Below, in pieces: positions 9,019-19,018 of a stretch of DNA of 64,000 nucleotides. Numbering within the stretch: position 1 is the stretch's first letter; the number at the start of each line of letters is the position of its first letter. Location of the stretch: the NCBI GenBank assembly GCA_029945725.1, contig JAQSDB010000002.1, forward strand, positions 248,001 through 312,000, given 5' to 3'. The position numbers and the translations under genes were made by a program. The DNA is from a bacterium. GTDB lineage: Bacteria; Pseudomonadota; Gammaproteobacteria; Pseudomonadales; Moraxellaceae. The notes beneath the pieces were generated by a model. It was not told where the DNA came from, ran no database searches, and was given only the letters and a program-made list of their open reading frames with translations.

Positions 9019-9216
9019 ATGTCACTGAAATGGACCGATTCGCGCGATATCGCCATCGAGCTGATTGATGCGCATCCGGACATTGATCCGAAAGCCATCC
9101 GTTTTACGGAGCTGCGGCAATGGGTGCTGGACCTGCCCGTATTCGATGATGATCCTGCGCATTGCGGCGAGAAAATTCTTGAAGCCATCCAGCTTGCCTG
9201 GATGGAAGAGGCATGA
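9019..9216 (+). CDS. iscX: Fe-S cluster assembly protein IscX
   Basis: A 65-residue acidic protein of the IscX/YfhJ family ([21 protein letters not shown] ... [15 protein letters not shown]), almost colinear with the E. coli protein. It binds IscS and iron and tunes desulfurase activity. The ATG at 9019 has AGCAGGAG upstream and gives the family length; the longer open frame upstream runs into repeat B. It is the last gene of the isc operon and sits between repeat copies B and C. Confidence 0.94.
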   Translation: MSLKWTDSRDIAIELIDAHPDIDPKAIRFTELRQWVLDLPVFDDDPAHCGEKILEAIQLAWMEEA

Positions 9217-9220
9217 GAGC

Positions 9221-9340
9221 TGGCGTCTTGGGCGGCGCTCTGCTTTGTTGCGAGTGGGGCAGCCAATGCTCATGTACTAATTTGTACACTCCGCTTGTCT
9301 GCCCCACTCGCGCCTCGCATTGCATCCGCCGAAGACGCCA
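9221..9340. repeat. Nested hairpin repeat, copy C (iscX-ndk spacer)
   Basis: This is the most perfect copy. Outer arms TGGCGTCTTGGGCGG (9221-9235) and CCGCCGAAGACGCCA (9326-9340) pair at 14 of 15 positions. Inner arms GCGAGTGGGGCAG (9250-9262) and CTGCCCCACTCGC (9299-9311) pair perfectly. The core reads GCTCATGTAC-TAATTT-GTACACTCCGC. Compared with the other copies, T/A in the core stem has become G/C on both sides, a compensatory change. Confidence 0.87.
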
Positions 9341-9412
9341 TCTCTATCTGCTCTTGGGGGCTCGGTGTGCCTCTGACCCCACGGTTGCCATGGTATTGAC
9401 CGCAAAGGTGCG

Positions 9413-9418
9413 TATAAT
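9413..9418 (+). promoter_or_regulatory. Consensus -10 element upstream of ndk
   Basis: A perfect TATAAT sits 74 nt before the ndk ATG. A TTGACC is present at 9396-9401, but the spacing is only 11 nt, too short to serve as its -35. The sequence at proper distance (9390-9395) matches poorly. Probably a sigma-70 promoter with a weak -35, giving ndk transcription independent of isc. Confidence 0.5.
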
Positions 9419-9492
9419 CGCGACTCTGTTTCGGAGCCTCCCTTGCGGATTGCTCCAACTTGTTGATTTATATAATATTTGTGGAGAGTAAC

Positions 9493-9924
9493 ATGGCTAT
9501 CGAACGCACCCTGTCCATCATCAAGCCGGACGCCGTGAGCAAGAACGTGATCGGCGAGATCTATGCCCGCTTCGAAAAGGCCGGTCTCAAGGTCGTTGCT
9601 GCCAAGATGAAGCATCTCTCCAGGGCGGAAGCCGAAGGTTTTTATGCCGAGCACAGCGCCCGTGGTTTCTTCGGTGATCTGGTGGCCTTCATGACTTCCG
9701 GCCCGGTGGTGGTTTCCGTGCTCGAAGGTGAAAACGCCGTACTGGCACACCGCGACATTCTCGGTGCGACCAATCCGAAAGACGCGGCTCCCGGCACCAT
9801 TCGCGCTGATTTTGCGGTCAGCATCGATGAAAATGCCGCCCACGGTTCCGACAGCACCACCTCGGCGGCCCGTGAGATCGGCTATTTTTTCGCTGAAATC
9901 GAGCTTTGCCCGCGTACCCGTTAA
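9493..9924 (+). CDS. ndk: Nucleoside diphosphate kinase
   Basis: A 143-residue enzyme that moves the gamma-phosphate from ATP to other (d)NDPs, keeping NTP pools balanced. The phosphorylated His117 is in ENAAHGSDS, and the nucleotide-binding N-terminus [12 protein letters not shown] is intact. The start at 9493 follows GGAGAG. It is flanked on both sides by hairpin repeats (copies C and D), which suggests a separate transcription unit between isc and rlmN. Confidence 0.96.
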   Translation: MAIERTLSIIKPDAVSKNVIGEIYARFEKAGLKVVAAKMKHLSRAEAEGFYAEHSARGFFGDLVAFMTSGPVVVSVLEGENAVLAHRDILGATNPKDAAPGTIRADFAVSIDENAAHGSDSTTSAAREIGYFFAEIELCPRTR

Positions 9925-9932
9925 GACGAACC

Positions 9933-10058
9933 GCACCGGGCAGCGCATAGCGGCGTTGCGAAGCGGGCGGACAATTCGCGGATGGGCAGGGCTCATTTAC
10001 TCCTTGTAAACTCCGCTTGTCCGCCCACTCCGCGCCTTGCTCTGCATCTGCCGGGTGC
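9933..10058. repeat. Nested hairpin repeat, copy D (ndk-rlmN spacer)
   Basis: Outer arms GCACCGGGCAG (9933-9943) and CTGCCGGGTGC (10048-10058) pair at 10 of 11 positions. Inner arms GGGCGGACAA (9965-9974) and TTGTCCGCCC (10017-10026) are perfect. The core is GCTCATTTAC-TCCTT-GTAAACTCCGC (9991-10016). End words GGCGTTGC and GCGCCTTGC are as in A and B. It starts 9 nt after the ndk stop. Confidence 0.86.
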
Positions 10059-10181
10059 GCTTCCCGGGTTTTGCCGTAATTACATTGTTAGCTTTAGCAG
10101 CCGGCGGCCCCGGCAAACAAAGGCCAACAGATTAGGACCCCGTGTCCTCGACATAATTGGTGTAGCAACCGGTCGATACTT

Positions 10182-11357
10182 ATGAATACCTCCCCCAGTC
10201 CGTTCCCTCTTCAGAAAACCAATCTGCTCGGTCTTACCCGTGAGCAGATGGAAGACTTTTTTGTCTCGATCGGCGAAAAGAAGTTTCGTGCCCAGCAGGT
10301 GATCAAGTGGATACACCAGCTCGGGGTCGATGATTTCGAGCAGATGAGCAATGTCTCCAAGGCACTGCGCCAGAAACTGGTGGAAGTGGCCGAGATCCGT
10401 GCGCCTGAGGTGATCTACCGTGAATACTCCGCTGACGGCACCCGTAAATGGGTGCTCAAGGTTGGCGAGAATTCCATGGTCGAGACAGTGATGATTCCGG
10501 ACAAGGAGCGCAAGACACTGTGCGTGTCTTCGCAGGTGGGTTGTGCGCTTGACTGCAGTTTCTGTTCTACCGGCAAGCAGGGCTTCCAGCGCGATCTCAC
10601 GACGGCCGAAATCATCGGTCAGGTCTGGGTGGCCAATCGCTCGTACTTTGAAGACGAGCCGCTCATGGAAAACCGTCACCGCGCCCTCACCAATGTGGTG
10701 ATGATGGGCATGGGCGAACCCCTGCTGAACTTTGACAATGTCGTGCCGGCCATGAAGCTCATGCTGGATGATTTTGCCTACGGCCTTTCCAAGCGCCGGG
10801 TGACGCTGTCGACGTCTGGTGTGGTGCCGATGCTGGACAAGCTGGGCGAAGAGATTGATGTGGCGCTCGCCATCTCCCTGCACGCGCCGAACGATGAGTT
10901 GCGTGATGTGCTGGTGCCCATCAACCGCAAGTATCCCCTGCAGGAGCTGCTGGCCGCCGCACGCCGTTATCTTGGACGTTTCCAGAGCGTTGAGGGCGGC
11001 CGGCGCAGGATCACCATGGAATACGTGATGCTGGCAGGGGTGAACGATACACCGGCGCATGCGCGCGAACTGGTGCGCTTGCTGAAGGATACGCCCAGCA
11101 AGATCAACCTGATTCCTTTCAACCCGTTTCCACATGCCGGTTATGAGCGTTCGAAACGCGAAGATATCCTGGCTTTCCAGAAGATCCTTAGTGAGGCGGA
11201 TTATATCTGTACGGTTCGCTCCACCCGTGGCGACGATATTGATGCGGCCTGTGGCCAGCTGGTGGGTCAGGTGCAGGACAGGACGCGGCGTGCCGAGCGC
11301 TGGCAGTCAAAGCATGACGGGAAAAACCCCCGTGAAATCTTCAGGAGTGCGTCATGA
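10182..11357 (+). CDS. rlmN: 23S rRNA (A2503-C2)/tRNA (A37-C2) methyltransferase RlmN
   Basis: A 391-residue radical SAM enzyme that methylates C2 of A2503 in 23S rRNA and A37 in some tRNAs. The CxxxCxxC cluster motif is at Cys121, Cys125 and Cys128 ([17 protein letters not shown]). The mechanistic cysteines are Cys357 (DIDAACGQL) and probably Cys114. GMGEPLLN and STSGVVP are further radical SAM signatures. The ribosome site before the ATG at 10182 is weak. The stop overlaps the pilW ATG (ATGA), so the two genes are coupled. Confidence 0.96.
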   Translation: MNTSPSPFPLQKTNLLGLTREQMEDFFVSIGEKKFRAQQVIKWIHQLGVDDFEQMSNVSKALRQKLVEVAEIRAPEVIYREYSADGTRKWVLKVGENSMVETVMIPDKERKTLCVSSQVGCALDCSFCSTGKQGFQRDLTTAEIIGQVWVANRSYFEDEPLMENRHRALTNVVMMGMGEPLLNFDNVVPAMKLMLDDFAYGLSKRRVTLSTSGVVPMLDKLGEEIDVALAISLHAPNDELRDVLVPINRKYPLQELLAAARRYLGRFQSVEGGRRRITMEYVMLAGVNDTPAHARELVRLLKDTPSKINLIPFNPFPHAGYERSKREDILAFQKILSEADYICTVRSTRGDDIDAACGQLVGQVQDRTRRAERWQSKHDGKNPREIFRSAS

Positions 11358-12121
11358 AAGCTTGGGCGGTTTGCCTGTTGGGCATGTTGCTGGCGGCCTG
11401 TGTACAGGAACCGGTTGCCGGCCAGCACAAGATGGATCCGGTGGCCAGTGCCCGTGATCGTGTGGCACTGGCGAGCGAGTATCTGCGCCAGGGTGATAAC
11501 GAAAAGGCCCAGGTGCAGTTGAAACGTGCCCTTGAGCTCGATTCCAGTTCGCCCGAAGCACACCACATGATGGCGGTGGTGCTGGAGCGTGATGGCAACA
11601 TCAAGGGGGCTGACAAGGAGTACAGGAAGGCACTGCGCCTGCGCGACGGGTATTCGCAGGCACATAACAATTACGGAATATTTCTCTTCAAGAATGGCCG
11701 CTACAAGGATGCCATGCCGCAGTTTCAGGCCTCTGCTGAAGATCTTGGCTATGAAAACCGTGCCCAGGCATTTGAAGGGCTGGGGCGTAGCGCCCTGAAA
11801 ACAGGCGACATGGAAACCGCCAAACATGCGTTTGTGCGCGCTCTCAAGCTGGACCCGAATCTGGCGGCATCCACCCTTGGCATGGGCGAGGTGCAATATG
11901 CCAGTGGTGATTACCCCGAGGCGCGCATTTCCTACAAGCGTTATCTCAAGATGACCAATGATTCGGCACAGACCGCGCAAAGCCTGTGGCTGGGTATTCG
12001 TCTTGAGCGCCGCCAGGGTGATGCCAATGCCCTGGCAAGTTATGAGCTGGCGCTGAAAAAGCTGTACCCGTCCAGCCCTGAGTACAAGTTGTATGCAGAG
12101 TCCCTGCAGACGGGAAAGTAA
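11354..12121 (+). CDS. pilW: Type IV pilus biogenesis lipoprotein PilW/PilF
   Basis: A 255-residue outer-membrane pilotin-type lipoprotein needed for assembly of the PilQ secretin. A lipoprotein signal peptide ends in the lipobox LLAAC with the lipidated Cys16. The rest is a string of tetratricopeptide repeats (for example [47 protein letters not shown]). Position between rlmN and rodZ is the usual one. It is called PilF in Pseudomonas and PilW in Neisseria. Confidence 0.92.
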   Translation: MKAWAVCLLGMLLAACVQEPVAGQHKMDPVASARDRVALASEYLRQGDNEKAQVQLKRALELDSSSPEAHHMMAVVLERDGNIKGADKEYRKALRLRDGYSQAHNNYGIFLFKNGRYKDAMPQFQASAEDLGYENRAQAFEGLGRSALKTGDMETAKHAFVRALKLDPNLAASTLGMGEVQYASGDYPEARISYKRYLKMTNDSAQTAQSLWLGIRLERRQGDANALASYELALKKLYPSSPEYKLYAESLQTGK

Positions 12122-12156
12122 TAGCCTGTTTATCGAAGGGGCTTGTGGAGTGAATT

Positions 12157-13086
12157 GTGACTGACGACATCAGCAACACCCGTGATACCAAAGAGGAGGG
12201 CGCCAGCGAGGCGGACTATCTCTCCTTCAAGCCCGGTCAGCGCCTGAAAAAAGCGCGTGAATTGCGCGGGTTGAGTGTGGAGCAAGTGGCAAAGGAGCTG
12301 CATCTTTCGCTGCGCTTTGTCACGGCCATGGAGGCCGATGATTACAAGCAGTTGCCGGAGCCGGCTTTTGTGCGCGGCTATATGCGCCGTTATGCGCAGC
12401 TGGTCAAACTGTCGGCGGATGATATCGCAGGGAAGTTTGACCAGTGCTATGCCGCCGATGGAGAAACGCCGGAGCCGGATTCCCGTCCGCGTAATCCGAT
12501 CCAGTTGCTGGGGGATATTGCGCGGCCGCGTTTGCGCGTAGGCCGTTTGCTGTCGTTGGCCTCGGTCGGGCTCATCGTGATGCTGGTGCTGGGCTTCCTG
12601 TTCTGGAACGGTATCGGTTCACGCCGCCAGGAAGTGGCGCATGAGCCTGCCGTTCCCGTGGCCACTGTGGCTGTCGATGCACCCTTGCCGGTGACGACAA
12701 CAACCGTTGCAGCAGTTCCTGCGGTACCCGCGTCTGCGCCCAGCGCCGAGATGAATGTATTGCCCTCGCCGGCGGGGCCGGCCATGTTGCCCGCTCCGGT
12801 TGCATCCGTGGCGCCGCCTTCGGTTGCGCCATCGGCGCTGCCGGCTGCTTCCGATACGCTGGTGATCACGCTGGTGGCAGAAAGCTGGGTCAGCGTGCGC
12901 GATGCCCGGCAGATGCTGGTGAGCGAACTCAAGCGCGGTGGCCAGACCCTGACGTTAAAGGGCGAGGCGCCGTTCACGGTCAGTTTTGGCAATGCACCGG
13001 CAGTGACACTGAGCCTGAATGGCAAGCCGGTGGATTTGAAGCCGTATACGCAGGGAGCGGTCGCTTCGTTCACCCTGAAGCGCTGA
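12157..13086 (+). CDS. rodZ: Cytoskeletal membrane protein RodZ
   Basis: A 309-residue protein linking the MreB cytoskeleton to the membrane and setting rod shape. The cytoplasmic helix-turn-helix of the RodZ type is at about residues 25-95 ([20 protein letters not shown]). A single membrane helix lies at about 128-150 ([20 protein letters not shown]). An Ala/Pro/Val-rich linker then leads to a C-terminal beta domain (about 230-309). It starts with GTG. ispG begins 7 nt after the stop, the normal neighbour. Confidence 0.93.
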   Translation: MTDDISNTRDTKEEGASEADYLSFKPGQRLKKARELRGLSVEQVAKELHLSLRFVTAMEADDYKQLPEPAFVRGYMRRYAQLVKLSADDIAGKFDQCYAADGETPEPDSRPRNPIQLLGDIARPRLRVGRLLSLASVGLIVMLVLGFLFWNGIGSRRQEVAHEPAVPVATVAVDAPLPVTTTTVAAVPAVPASAPSAEMNVLPSPAGPAMLPAPVASVAPPSVAPSALPAASDTLVITLVAESWVSVRDARQMLVSELKRGGQTLTLKGEAPFTVSFGNAPAVTLSLNGKPVDLKPYTQGAVASFTLKR

Positions 13087-13093
13087 AAAAATC

Positions 13094-14236
13094 ATGATCG
13101 AATCACCCATCAAGCGCCGCCTTACCCGCAAGATTCGCGTTGGCAACATTTTTGTCGGTGGGGATGCCCCCATTACCGTTCAGACCATGACCAATACCGA
13201 AACCTGTGATGTGGCGGCCACGGTGGCACAGATACAGCGCTGCGTGAACGCGGGTGCCGATATCGTGCGTGTGTCGGTGCCTTCCATGGAGGCGGCCGAG
13301 GCGTTTGGAAAAATCCGCCTGCTCGTGCCTGGTGTGCCACTGGTGGCGGATATTCATTTTGATCATCGCATTGCGCTGGCGGTTGCAGAAAACGGTGCGG
13401 ATTGCCTGCGCATCAATCCGGGCAATATCGGCTCTGAGGACAAGATCCGTGAAGTCGTGGCGGCAGCTCGTGACAAGGGTTTGTCCATCCGTATCGGCGT
13501 GAATGCCGGTTCGCTGGAAAAGGATATCCAGAAAAAATACACGGAGCCTACCGGCGCTGCCCTGCTGGAATCGGCCATGCGTCATGTCGATATTCTGGAT
13601 CGCCTGAATTTTCACGAGTTCAAGGTCAGCGTGAAAGCGTCCAATGTTTTCCTGACACTGGATGCCTATCGTTTGCTGTCGGCGCAAATCGATAATCCCC
13701 TGCATCTTGGCCTGACCGAGGCGGGTGTTTTTCGCGCCGGTACGGTGAAGTCGGCTATTGCCCTTGGCGGCTTGCTGCTGGATGGCATTGGCGACACCTT
13801 GCGTGTTTCCCTGGCGGCCGAGCCGGAAGATGAGGTGAAAGTCGGTTTTGATGTCCTGAAGTCGCTGGCCATTCGTTCCAACGGTATCAATTTCATTGCC
13901 TGCCCGAGCTGCTCGCGTCAGGAGTTTGATGTCATCCGTGTCATGAATGAACTGGAGGCACGACTGGAAGGTGTGCGCGTCCCGATGGATGTGTCCGTGA
14001 TCGGTTGCAAGGTCAATGGTCCCGGCGAAGCCAAGGAAGCCGATATCGGTGTGGTCGGTGCCTTGCCCAACAGTCTGGTCTATCGCCATGGCGAGAAAAG
14101 CCACCTGATTCCCACCGCGAGTCTGGTGGATGAAATCGAAAAAATGGTGCGTGAGAAAGTGCAGCAGCATGAAACCGATGCGGCTGCGAAGAAAGCTGAT
14201 GATGCCGCCCGCGGCGTTTTTGTTCGGGGCGAGTGA
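13094..14236 (+). CDS. ispG: 4-hydroxy-3-methylbut-2-en-1-yl diphosphate synthase IspG
   Basis: A 380-residue [4Fe-4S] enzyme (GcpE) catalysing the penultimate step of the non-mevalonate isoprenoid pathway. The TIM-barrel N-terminal part carries VQTMTNTET and [12 protein letters not shown]. Cluster cysteines lie in [13 protein letters not shown], and a conserved Cys in [18 protein letters not shown]. It depends on clusters from the isc system encoded upstream. The charged C-terminal tail is slightly longer than in E. coli. hisS starts 5 nt downstream. Confidence 0.96.
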   Translation: MIESPIKRRLTRKIRVGNIFVGGDAPITVQTMTNTETCDVAATVAQIQRCVNAGADIVRVSVPSMEAAEAFGKIRLLVPGVPLVADIHFDHRIALAVAENGADCLRINPGNIGSEDKIREVVAAARDKGLSIRIGVNAGSLEKDIQKKYTEPTGAALLESAMRHVDILDRLNFHEFKVSVKASNVFLTLDAYRLLSAQIDNPLHLGLTEAGVFRAGTVKSAIALGGLLLDGIGDTLRVSLAAEPEDEVKVGFDVLKSLAIRSNGINFIACPSCSRQEFDVIRVMNELEARLEGVRVPMDVSVIGCKVNGPGEAKEADIGVVGALPNSLVYRHGEKSHLIPTASLVDEIEKMVREKVQQHETDAAAKKADDAARGVFVRGE

Positions 14237-14241
14237 AAACA

Positions 14242-15525
14242 ATGAGCCAGAAAATAAACGCCATTCGTGGCTTTAACGATATTTTGCCCGCCGATACCGG
14301 GCGCTGGGCGGAAGTGGAAGCCGTGTTGCGCGACCTGATGCGTAGTTATGGTTATCACGAAATCCGTTTGCCCATTGTGGAAAGTACCTCGCTGTTCAAG
14401 CGTGCTATCGGTGAAGTGACGGATATTGTTGAAAAGGAAATGTATACCTTCAGCGATCAGGGGGAGCGGCCGGAGTCGCTGACCCTGCGTCCCGAGGGGA
14501 CGGCAGGTTGTGTACGCGCCTGTCTGGAAAACAGCCTGACCTATAACCAGACGCAGCGGCTCTGGTATACCGGCCCCATGTTCCGCTACGAGAAGCCGCA
14601 GAAAGGCCGTTATCGCCAGTTTCACCAGTTCGGCGTGGAAGCGTTTGGCATGCAGGGCCCGGATATTGATGCCGAGCTGATTCTGCTGACGGCTCGTCTC
14701 TGGCGTGATCTGGGTCTGCAGCATGTTGTGCGGCTGGAAATGAATTCCCTCGGTGAGCTTGCCGAGCGTGCCCGCTTCAAGGAGGCGCTGACGGCTTATC
14801 TTGAGCAGCGCCGCGCGGAGCTGGATGAGGACTCGCAGCGTCGTCTGGCGACAAATCCGCTGCGCATTCTCGACAGCAAGGATGCAGGAACCCAGGCGGT
14901 GTTGCGGGATGCGCCACAGCTGCCGGACTTCCTTGATGCGGAGTCGTGCCAGCATTTTGCCGAAGTGTGTGCGGTTCTGGATGCCGCTGGTGTGGCCTAT
15001 ACCGTGAATCCGCGCCTGGTGCGCGGACTGGATTACTACAACAAGACCGTCTTTGAGTGGGTAACCGATGAGCTGGGTTCGCAGGGCGCCGTGTGTGCCG
15101 GTGGCCGCTATGACGGACTCATTGAGCAGCTGGGCGGGCAAGCGAGTTCTGCCGTGGGTTTTGCTATCGGACTCGAGCGCCTGCTGCTTTTGCACGCGGT
15201 TGTGCATGAAAAGACGGCCACTTCCGAGGCTGATGTTTTCCTGGCGGCCGTTGGTGAAGGCACCTCCAGAGTGGCGTTGCTGCTGGCAGAAACGCTGCGT
15301 ACTACCTTGCCGGACCTGCGTGTGCTGGTGAATTGTGGTGGCGGCAGTTTCAAGTCCCAGTTCAAGAAAGCCGACAAGTCCGGCGCCCGGTTTGCGCTGG
15401 TGCTGGGTGAGGATGAAGTGAAAAACGGTACGGTTAGTCTGAAATGGTTGCGCGAAGAGCATGAGCAGTTGTCACTGGCACAAAATGCCGTGGCCGGATT
15501 CCTGAAAGAACAACATACGCTTTAA
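14242..15525 (+). CDS. hisS: Histidyl-tRNA synthetase
   Basis: A 427-residue class II aminoacyl-tRNA synthetase. Motif 2 is [21 protein letters not shown]. Histidine-specific signatures are [15 protein letters not shown] and [14 protein letters not shown]. Motif 3 is [13 protein letters not shown], followed by the C-terminal anticodon-binding domain. An in-frame GTG at 14233 exists, but the ATG at 14242 gives the usual N-terminus ([16 protein letters not shown]). Confidence 0.96.
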   Translation: MSQKINAIRGFNDILPADTGRWAEVEAVLRDLMRSYGYHEIRLPIVESTSLFKRAIGEVTDIVEKEMYTFSDQGERPESLTLRPEGTAGCVRACLENSLTYNQTQRLWYTGPMFRYEKPQKGRYRQFHQFGVEAFGMQGPDIDAELILLTARLWRDLGLQHVVRLEMNSLGELAERARFKEALTAYLEQRRAELDEDSQRRLATNPLRILDSKDAGTQAVLRDAPQLPDFLDAESCQHFAEVCAVLDAAGVAYTVNPRLVRGLDYYNKTVFEWVTDELGSQGAVCAGGRYDGLIEQLGGQASSAVGFAIGLERLLLLHAVVHEKTATSEADVFLAAVGEGTSRVALLLAETLRTTLPDLRVLVNCGGGSFKSQFKKADKSGARFALVLGEDEVKNGTVSLKWLREEHEQLSLAQNAVAGFLKEQHTL

Positions 15526-15556
15526 GTCCGGCACGCCGGCAGATAGGGAGAGGCAA

Positions 15557-16267
15557 GTGAATCAGCACGAAGAAGAACAGGTTGAGAATCTGAAGCGTTT
15601 TGTGAAGGACTATGGCACGCCGATCGTGGTGGGCGTTGTTCTGGCGCTGGCCGTATTCGCGGGCTGGCGCTACTGGCAGAACGACAAGCTGGATCAGGCC
15701 ACCAGGGCGGCCACGATCTATCAGGACATGTTGTCTGCGGTAGAGCGCAGTCATGTCAATCCGCAAGACAAGGCCGGCAATACGGATGTGCAGCGTTATG
15801 CCAAAACCCTGAAAGAGGATTATGCAAAAACACCGTACGCCCTGAGCGCCGGTCTTTTGCTGGCGCGTCAGGCTTCTGATCGTAATGATTTCAAGGAAGC
15901 TGAAAAGCAGCTGCACTGGGTGCTGGAGCAAAAGCCGGGTGAAGGCGAACGCGTGCTGACGGTGACACGTCTGGCGCGTGTCCTGGCCGGGGAGAAACAG
16001 TACGAGGCGGCACTGGCACTGCTGGGCAAGGAAACGGACGCCGGCTTCAGGCCGACCATTGAAGAGCTGAAGGGCGACATCTATCAGGCTCAGGGAAAAA
16101 TCCCCGAGGCACAAAAGGCTTATCAGGCTGCGGCCGCCGCGCTGCAGGCGCGTGATGAGCGTCGTCCCTTGCTGGAAATGAAAATGGCGGATGTGGGGCT
16201 GGCGGTGCCCGAGTCTAAAAAGACCGGAGCGAAAAAGGCGCTGGATGAGGAGTCAAAATCCTCGTGA
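15557..16267 (+). CDS. yfgM: YfgM-type TPR membrane protein, periplasmic chaperone partner
   Basis: A 236-residue inner-membrane protein with a short cytosolic N-terminus, one helix at about residues 21-42 (YGTPIVVGVVLALAVFAGW) and a periplasmic tetratricopeptide domain. In E. coli YfgM (AncA) binds the SecYEG translocon and PpiD and helps hand over exported proteins. It starts with GTG after AGGGAGAGG. The place between hisS and bamB is conserved. Its last bases overlap the bamB start. Confidence 0.9.
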   Translation: MNQHEEEQVENLKRFVKDYGTPIVVGVVLALAVFAGWRYWQNDKLDQATRAATIYQDMLSAVERSHVNPQDKAGNTDVQRYAKTLKEDYAKTPYALSAGLLLARQASDRNDFKEAEKQLHWVLEQKPGEGERVLTVTRLARVLAGEKQYEAALALLGKETDAGFRPTIEELKGDIYQAQGKIPEAQKAYQAAAAALQARDERRPLLEMKMADVGLAVPESKKTGAKKALDEESKSS

Positions 16268-17424
16268 GCATGTCTGGTTTTCTTCGTCTTCTGTTGTTGC
16301 CTGGCGTGCTTTTTACGCTTGCTGCCTGCAGTAGTGCTCCGCCCGCGCCGGAAGCCAGGGCTTATCCTGCACTGCCTTCTGAGCGCGTGAGACTCGCGCG
16401 CCTGTGGGAGGTGCGGGTGGGCGGTGGGCTGGCCGGGGATAATGTCCGTCTTGTGCCGGCACTGGGAGAGCAGCATATAGCCGCTGCCAGTCGTGATGGT
16501 GTGCTGCTGCTGGCGGATCGCGAAAGCGGCAAGGTGTTGTGGAAAAAGAAAACCACTCTGCCGGTTACGGCCGGCCCGGCGGCAGGCTATGGCGTGATCG
16601 TCGTGGGCACCGCCAAGGGTGAGGTCGTTGCCTTTGCGGAAGAAGGCGGGACACAGAAGTGGTCGGTGTCTGTGGGCGCTGCCGTAAACGCAGCACCGGC
16701 AGTGAGTGCCGACATGGTGGTGGTGCTGAGCGCCGATGGGGTCATTCATGCGCTGGCGCGTGAAAGCGGGGAGACGCACTGGACTTACAACACCATGGTG
16801 CCGCCACTGAGTTTGCACGCGAATGCCGCTCCCCTGATTGTCGATAATCGTGTGTATGTGGCGACATCGGCAGGCAAGCTGCTGGGGCTGGATCTGGCCA
16901 CCGGTGTGGCGGGCATGGAGGTCCGTGTGGCCACCAATAATGGCCGCTCCGAGCTTGAACGCATGACGGATATTGTCGGCAACCTGCTCTTGCTGGATGG
17001 CCGCGACCTGTACAGCGTTGGCTACCAGTCCCAGCTGACGGCGACGGATGCGGAGTCGGGACGCCGGCGCTGGCAGTTCGATGTATCCAGTGTGCTGGAC
17101 CTGGCCGAGGGCCTCGGCAATATTTATGTCGCGGACACCTCGGGCAATGTGTTTGCTGTCGATCGTGCCAGCGGCAAAGTGGTGTGGAAACAGCCGGACT
17201 ATGCCTACCGTGCCCTGACGGCACCCACCATCCTTGCGGGGATGGTGGCGGTGGGTGATGGCGAGGGCCGTGTGCATTTGCTGGCACAAAGTGATGGTCG
17301 CGTGCTCGGCCGCATCAGTGCGGGCTCTGCACTGGTATCGCTGCAGGGACGTGATGATGTGCTGTATGCCTGGTCTGCGAATGGCAGGCTGGCGGCCTGG
17401 AAAGTCATCAAGCCGCGACCGTAA
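16264..17424 (+). CDS. bamB: Outer membrane protein assembly factor BamB
   Basis: A 386-residue lipoprotein of the BAM complex that folds beta-barrel proteins into the outer membrane. The signal peptide ends in the lipobox TLAAC near residue 21. The rest is an eight-bladed PQQ-like propeller with repeats such as DRESGKVLWKKKT, ALARESGETHWTYNT and DRASGKVVWKQPD. A GTG at 16264 overlaps the yfgM stop; an ATG at 16270 is an equally possible start. A strong terminator follows 64 nt after the stop. Confidence 0.95.
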   Translation: MSMSGFLRLLLLPGVLFTLAACSSAPPAPEARAYPALPSERVRLARLWEVRVGGGLAGDNVRLVPALGEQHIAAASRDGVLLLADRESGKVLWKKKTTLPVTAGPAAGYGVIVVGTAKGEVVAFAEEGGTQKWSVSVGAAVNAAPAVSADMVVVLSADGVIHALARESGETHWTYNTMVPPLSLHANAAPLIVDNRVYVATSAGKLLGLDLATGVAGMEVRVATNNGRSELERMTDIVGNLLLLDGRDLYSVGYQSQLTATDAESGRRRWQFDVSSVLDLAEGLGNIYVADTSGNVFAVDRASGKVVWKQPDYAYRALTAPTILAGMVAVGDGEGRVHLLAQSDGRVLGRISAGSALVSLQGRDDVLYAWSANGRLAAWKVIKPRP

Positions 17425-17487
17425 GGCAGGACCGGGCATGTGGCGTGCAGGCTCCTGCAGGAGTTTTGCATGCCGCAGCTACCCCAT

Positions 17488-17517
17488 CATCCCCGTTTCC
17501 ACGGGGATGATTTTTTT
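17488..17517 (+). terminator. Intrinsic terminator between bamB and der
   Basis: CATCCCCGT (17488-17496) and ACGGGGATG (17501-17509) form a perfect 9-bp GC-rich stem with a TTCC loop, followed by A and seven T. It ends only about 11-20 nt before the der start, so der must either depend on readthrough or have a promoter inside or before bamB's end. Confidence 0.85.
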
Positions 17518-17537
17518 AATATATCGAGATGGCTTTA

Positions 17538-18935
17538 ATGAAACCCGTGATCGCGCTGGTGGGCCGACCCAATGTAGGCAAGTCCACGCTCTTCAATCAG
17601 CTGACCAAAAGTCGTGATGCCCTTGTTGCCGACTTGCCCGGGCTGACGCGCGATCGCAAGTACGGCGATGCGCGTATCGAAGACAAGTCCTTTATCGTCA
17701 TTGATACCGGCGGCATTGGTGAAGGCGAGCAGGGCATTGATGCCTATATGGCCGAACAATCACGTCATGCCATTGCTGAAGCCAATATTGTTTTTTTTCT
17801 GGTGGATGCCCGTGCCGGCCTGACCGGTGCCGACCAGGAGATTGCCAAGGAGCTGCGCTCGCTGAGCAAGCGTGTGCATCTGGTGGTCAACAAGATTGAC
17901 GGCATTCAGGAGGAGGCGGCACTGGCCGAATTCCATCAGCTTGGCATGGGCGAGATTTTCGGTATTGCCGCCAGCCATGGCCGCAATATTGCCGCCATGA
18001 TGCTTCAGGTGCTGGCTGACTTTCCGCCGGATGAGCCGGATGCGCCGCTGGAAGAAACCGGTATCAAGATTGCGATTGTCGGTCGTCCCAATGTCGGCAA
18101 GTCGACGCTGGTGAACCGTATGCTGGGCGAAGATCGTGTCGTGGTTTTCGACATGCCAGGCACCACGCGCGACTCGATTTATATTCCGTTTGAGCGACGC
18201 GAAAAGCGCTACACCCTGATTGATACAGCGGGCGTGCGTCGTCGTGGCCGCCTTGAGGAGGGCGTGGAAAAATTCTCCGTGATCAAGACCCTGCAAGCCA
18301 TCAAGGATGCGCATGTGGTCGTGGTGGTGCTGGATGCACGCGAGAACATTGTGGATCAGGACCTGCACATGCTGGGCTTTGTGCTGCAAAGCGGACGTGC
18401 CCTGGTGCTGGCCATCAACAAGTGGGATGGCATGAGTGATTACGAGCGCGAGATGGTGAAGAAGGAAATGGATCGCCGTCTCGATTTCGTGCCGTGGGCG
18501 CGCGTGCACCTGATTTCTGCCAAGCACGGTACGGGAGTGGGCGATCTCTACCCCTCCATCGAGCGTGCCTATGCCTCTGCCACCATCAAGGTTCCTACCA
18601 ACCGTCTTACCCAGATTCTGGAAGGCGCGATTGAGCAGCATCAGCCACCGCTGGTGAGCGGACGTCGCATCAAGCTGCGCTATGCCCACATGGGCGGGCA
18701 GAATCCGCCGATCATAGTGATTCACGGCAACCAGACGGCGGAGGTGCCGCATACCTACAAGCGCTACCTCGAAAATATCTTCCGCAAGGTGCTGAAGATT
18801 GAAGGTACGCCGATCGCCATTGAGTTTAAGACGGGTGACAACCCGTTCAAGGATAAACAGAACGTGTTGACGCCACAGCAGCTTGAAAATCGCCGGCGCT
18901 ATGTGCAATCTCACAAGAAAAGAGAAAAGCGCTAA
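17538..18935 (+). CDS. der: Ribosome assembly GTPase Der (EngA)
   Basis: An essential GTPase of about 465 residues with two tandem G domains and a C-terminal KH-like domain, acting in 50S subunit maturation. P-loops are GRPNVGKST in both halves, with DTGG and DTAG switch-II motifs and NKID/NKWD specificity motifs. An ATG at 17529 also opens the frame, but the one at 17538 gives [14 protein letters not shown], matching the family N-terminus, with GAGATGG upstream. The gene sits directly behind a terminator. Confidence 0.95.
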   Translation: MKPVIALVGRPNVGKSTLFNQLTKSRDALVADLPGLTRDRKYGDARIEDKSFIVIDTGGIGEGEQGIDAYMAEQSRHAIAEANIVFFLVDARAGLTGADQEIAKELRSLSKRVHLVVNKIDGIQEEAALAEFHQLGMGEIFGIAASHGRNIAAMMLQVLADFPPDEPDAPLEETGIKIAIVGRPNVGKSTLVNRMLGEDRVVVFDMPGTTRDSIYIPFERREKRYTLIDTAGVRRRGRLEEGVEKFSVIKTLQAIKDAHVVVVVLDARENIVDQDLHMLGFVLQSGRALVLAINKWDGMSDYEREMVKKEMDRRLDFVPWARVHLISAKHGTGVGDLYPSIERAYASATIKVPTNRLTQILEGAIEQHQPPLVSGRRIKLRYAHMGGQNPPIIVIHGNQTAEVPHTYKRYLENIFRKVLKIEGTPIAIEFKTGDNPFKDKQNVLTPQQLENRRRYVQSHKKREKR

Positions 18936-19018
18936 CGCCTTGCCGGCAAGATCACCCCGGGCGAGGCGACCAGTGTCATTGTCGTGCACCGGGATGTGCT
19001 GTATCGCAAGGGGTCATC

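Noticed and set aside
9396-9418. TTGACC and TATAAT before ndk as a paired promoter
   Set aside because: The spacer is only 11 nt, too short for sigma-70; only the -10 was kept.
5905-10058. The four hairpin repeats as a CRISPR array
   Set aside because: Copies are far apart, separated by genes, and inverted within themselves; there are no regular spacers or cas genes.
18936-19018. Terminator between der and the TonB-receptor gene
   Set aside because: Short palindromes such as CTTGCCGGCAAG occur, but no stem with a T-tract; separation of the units cannot be claimed on this basis.
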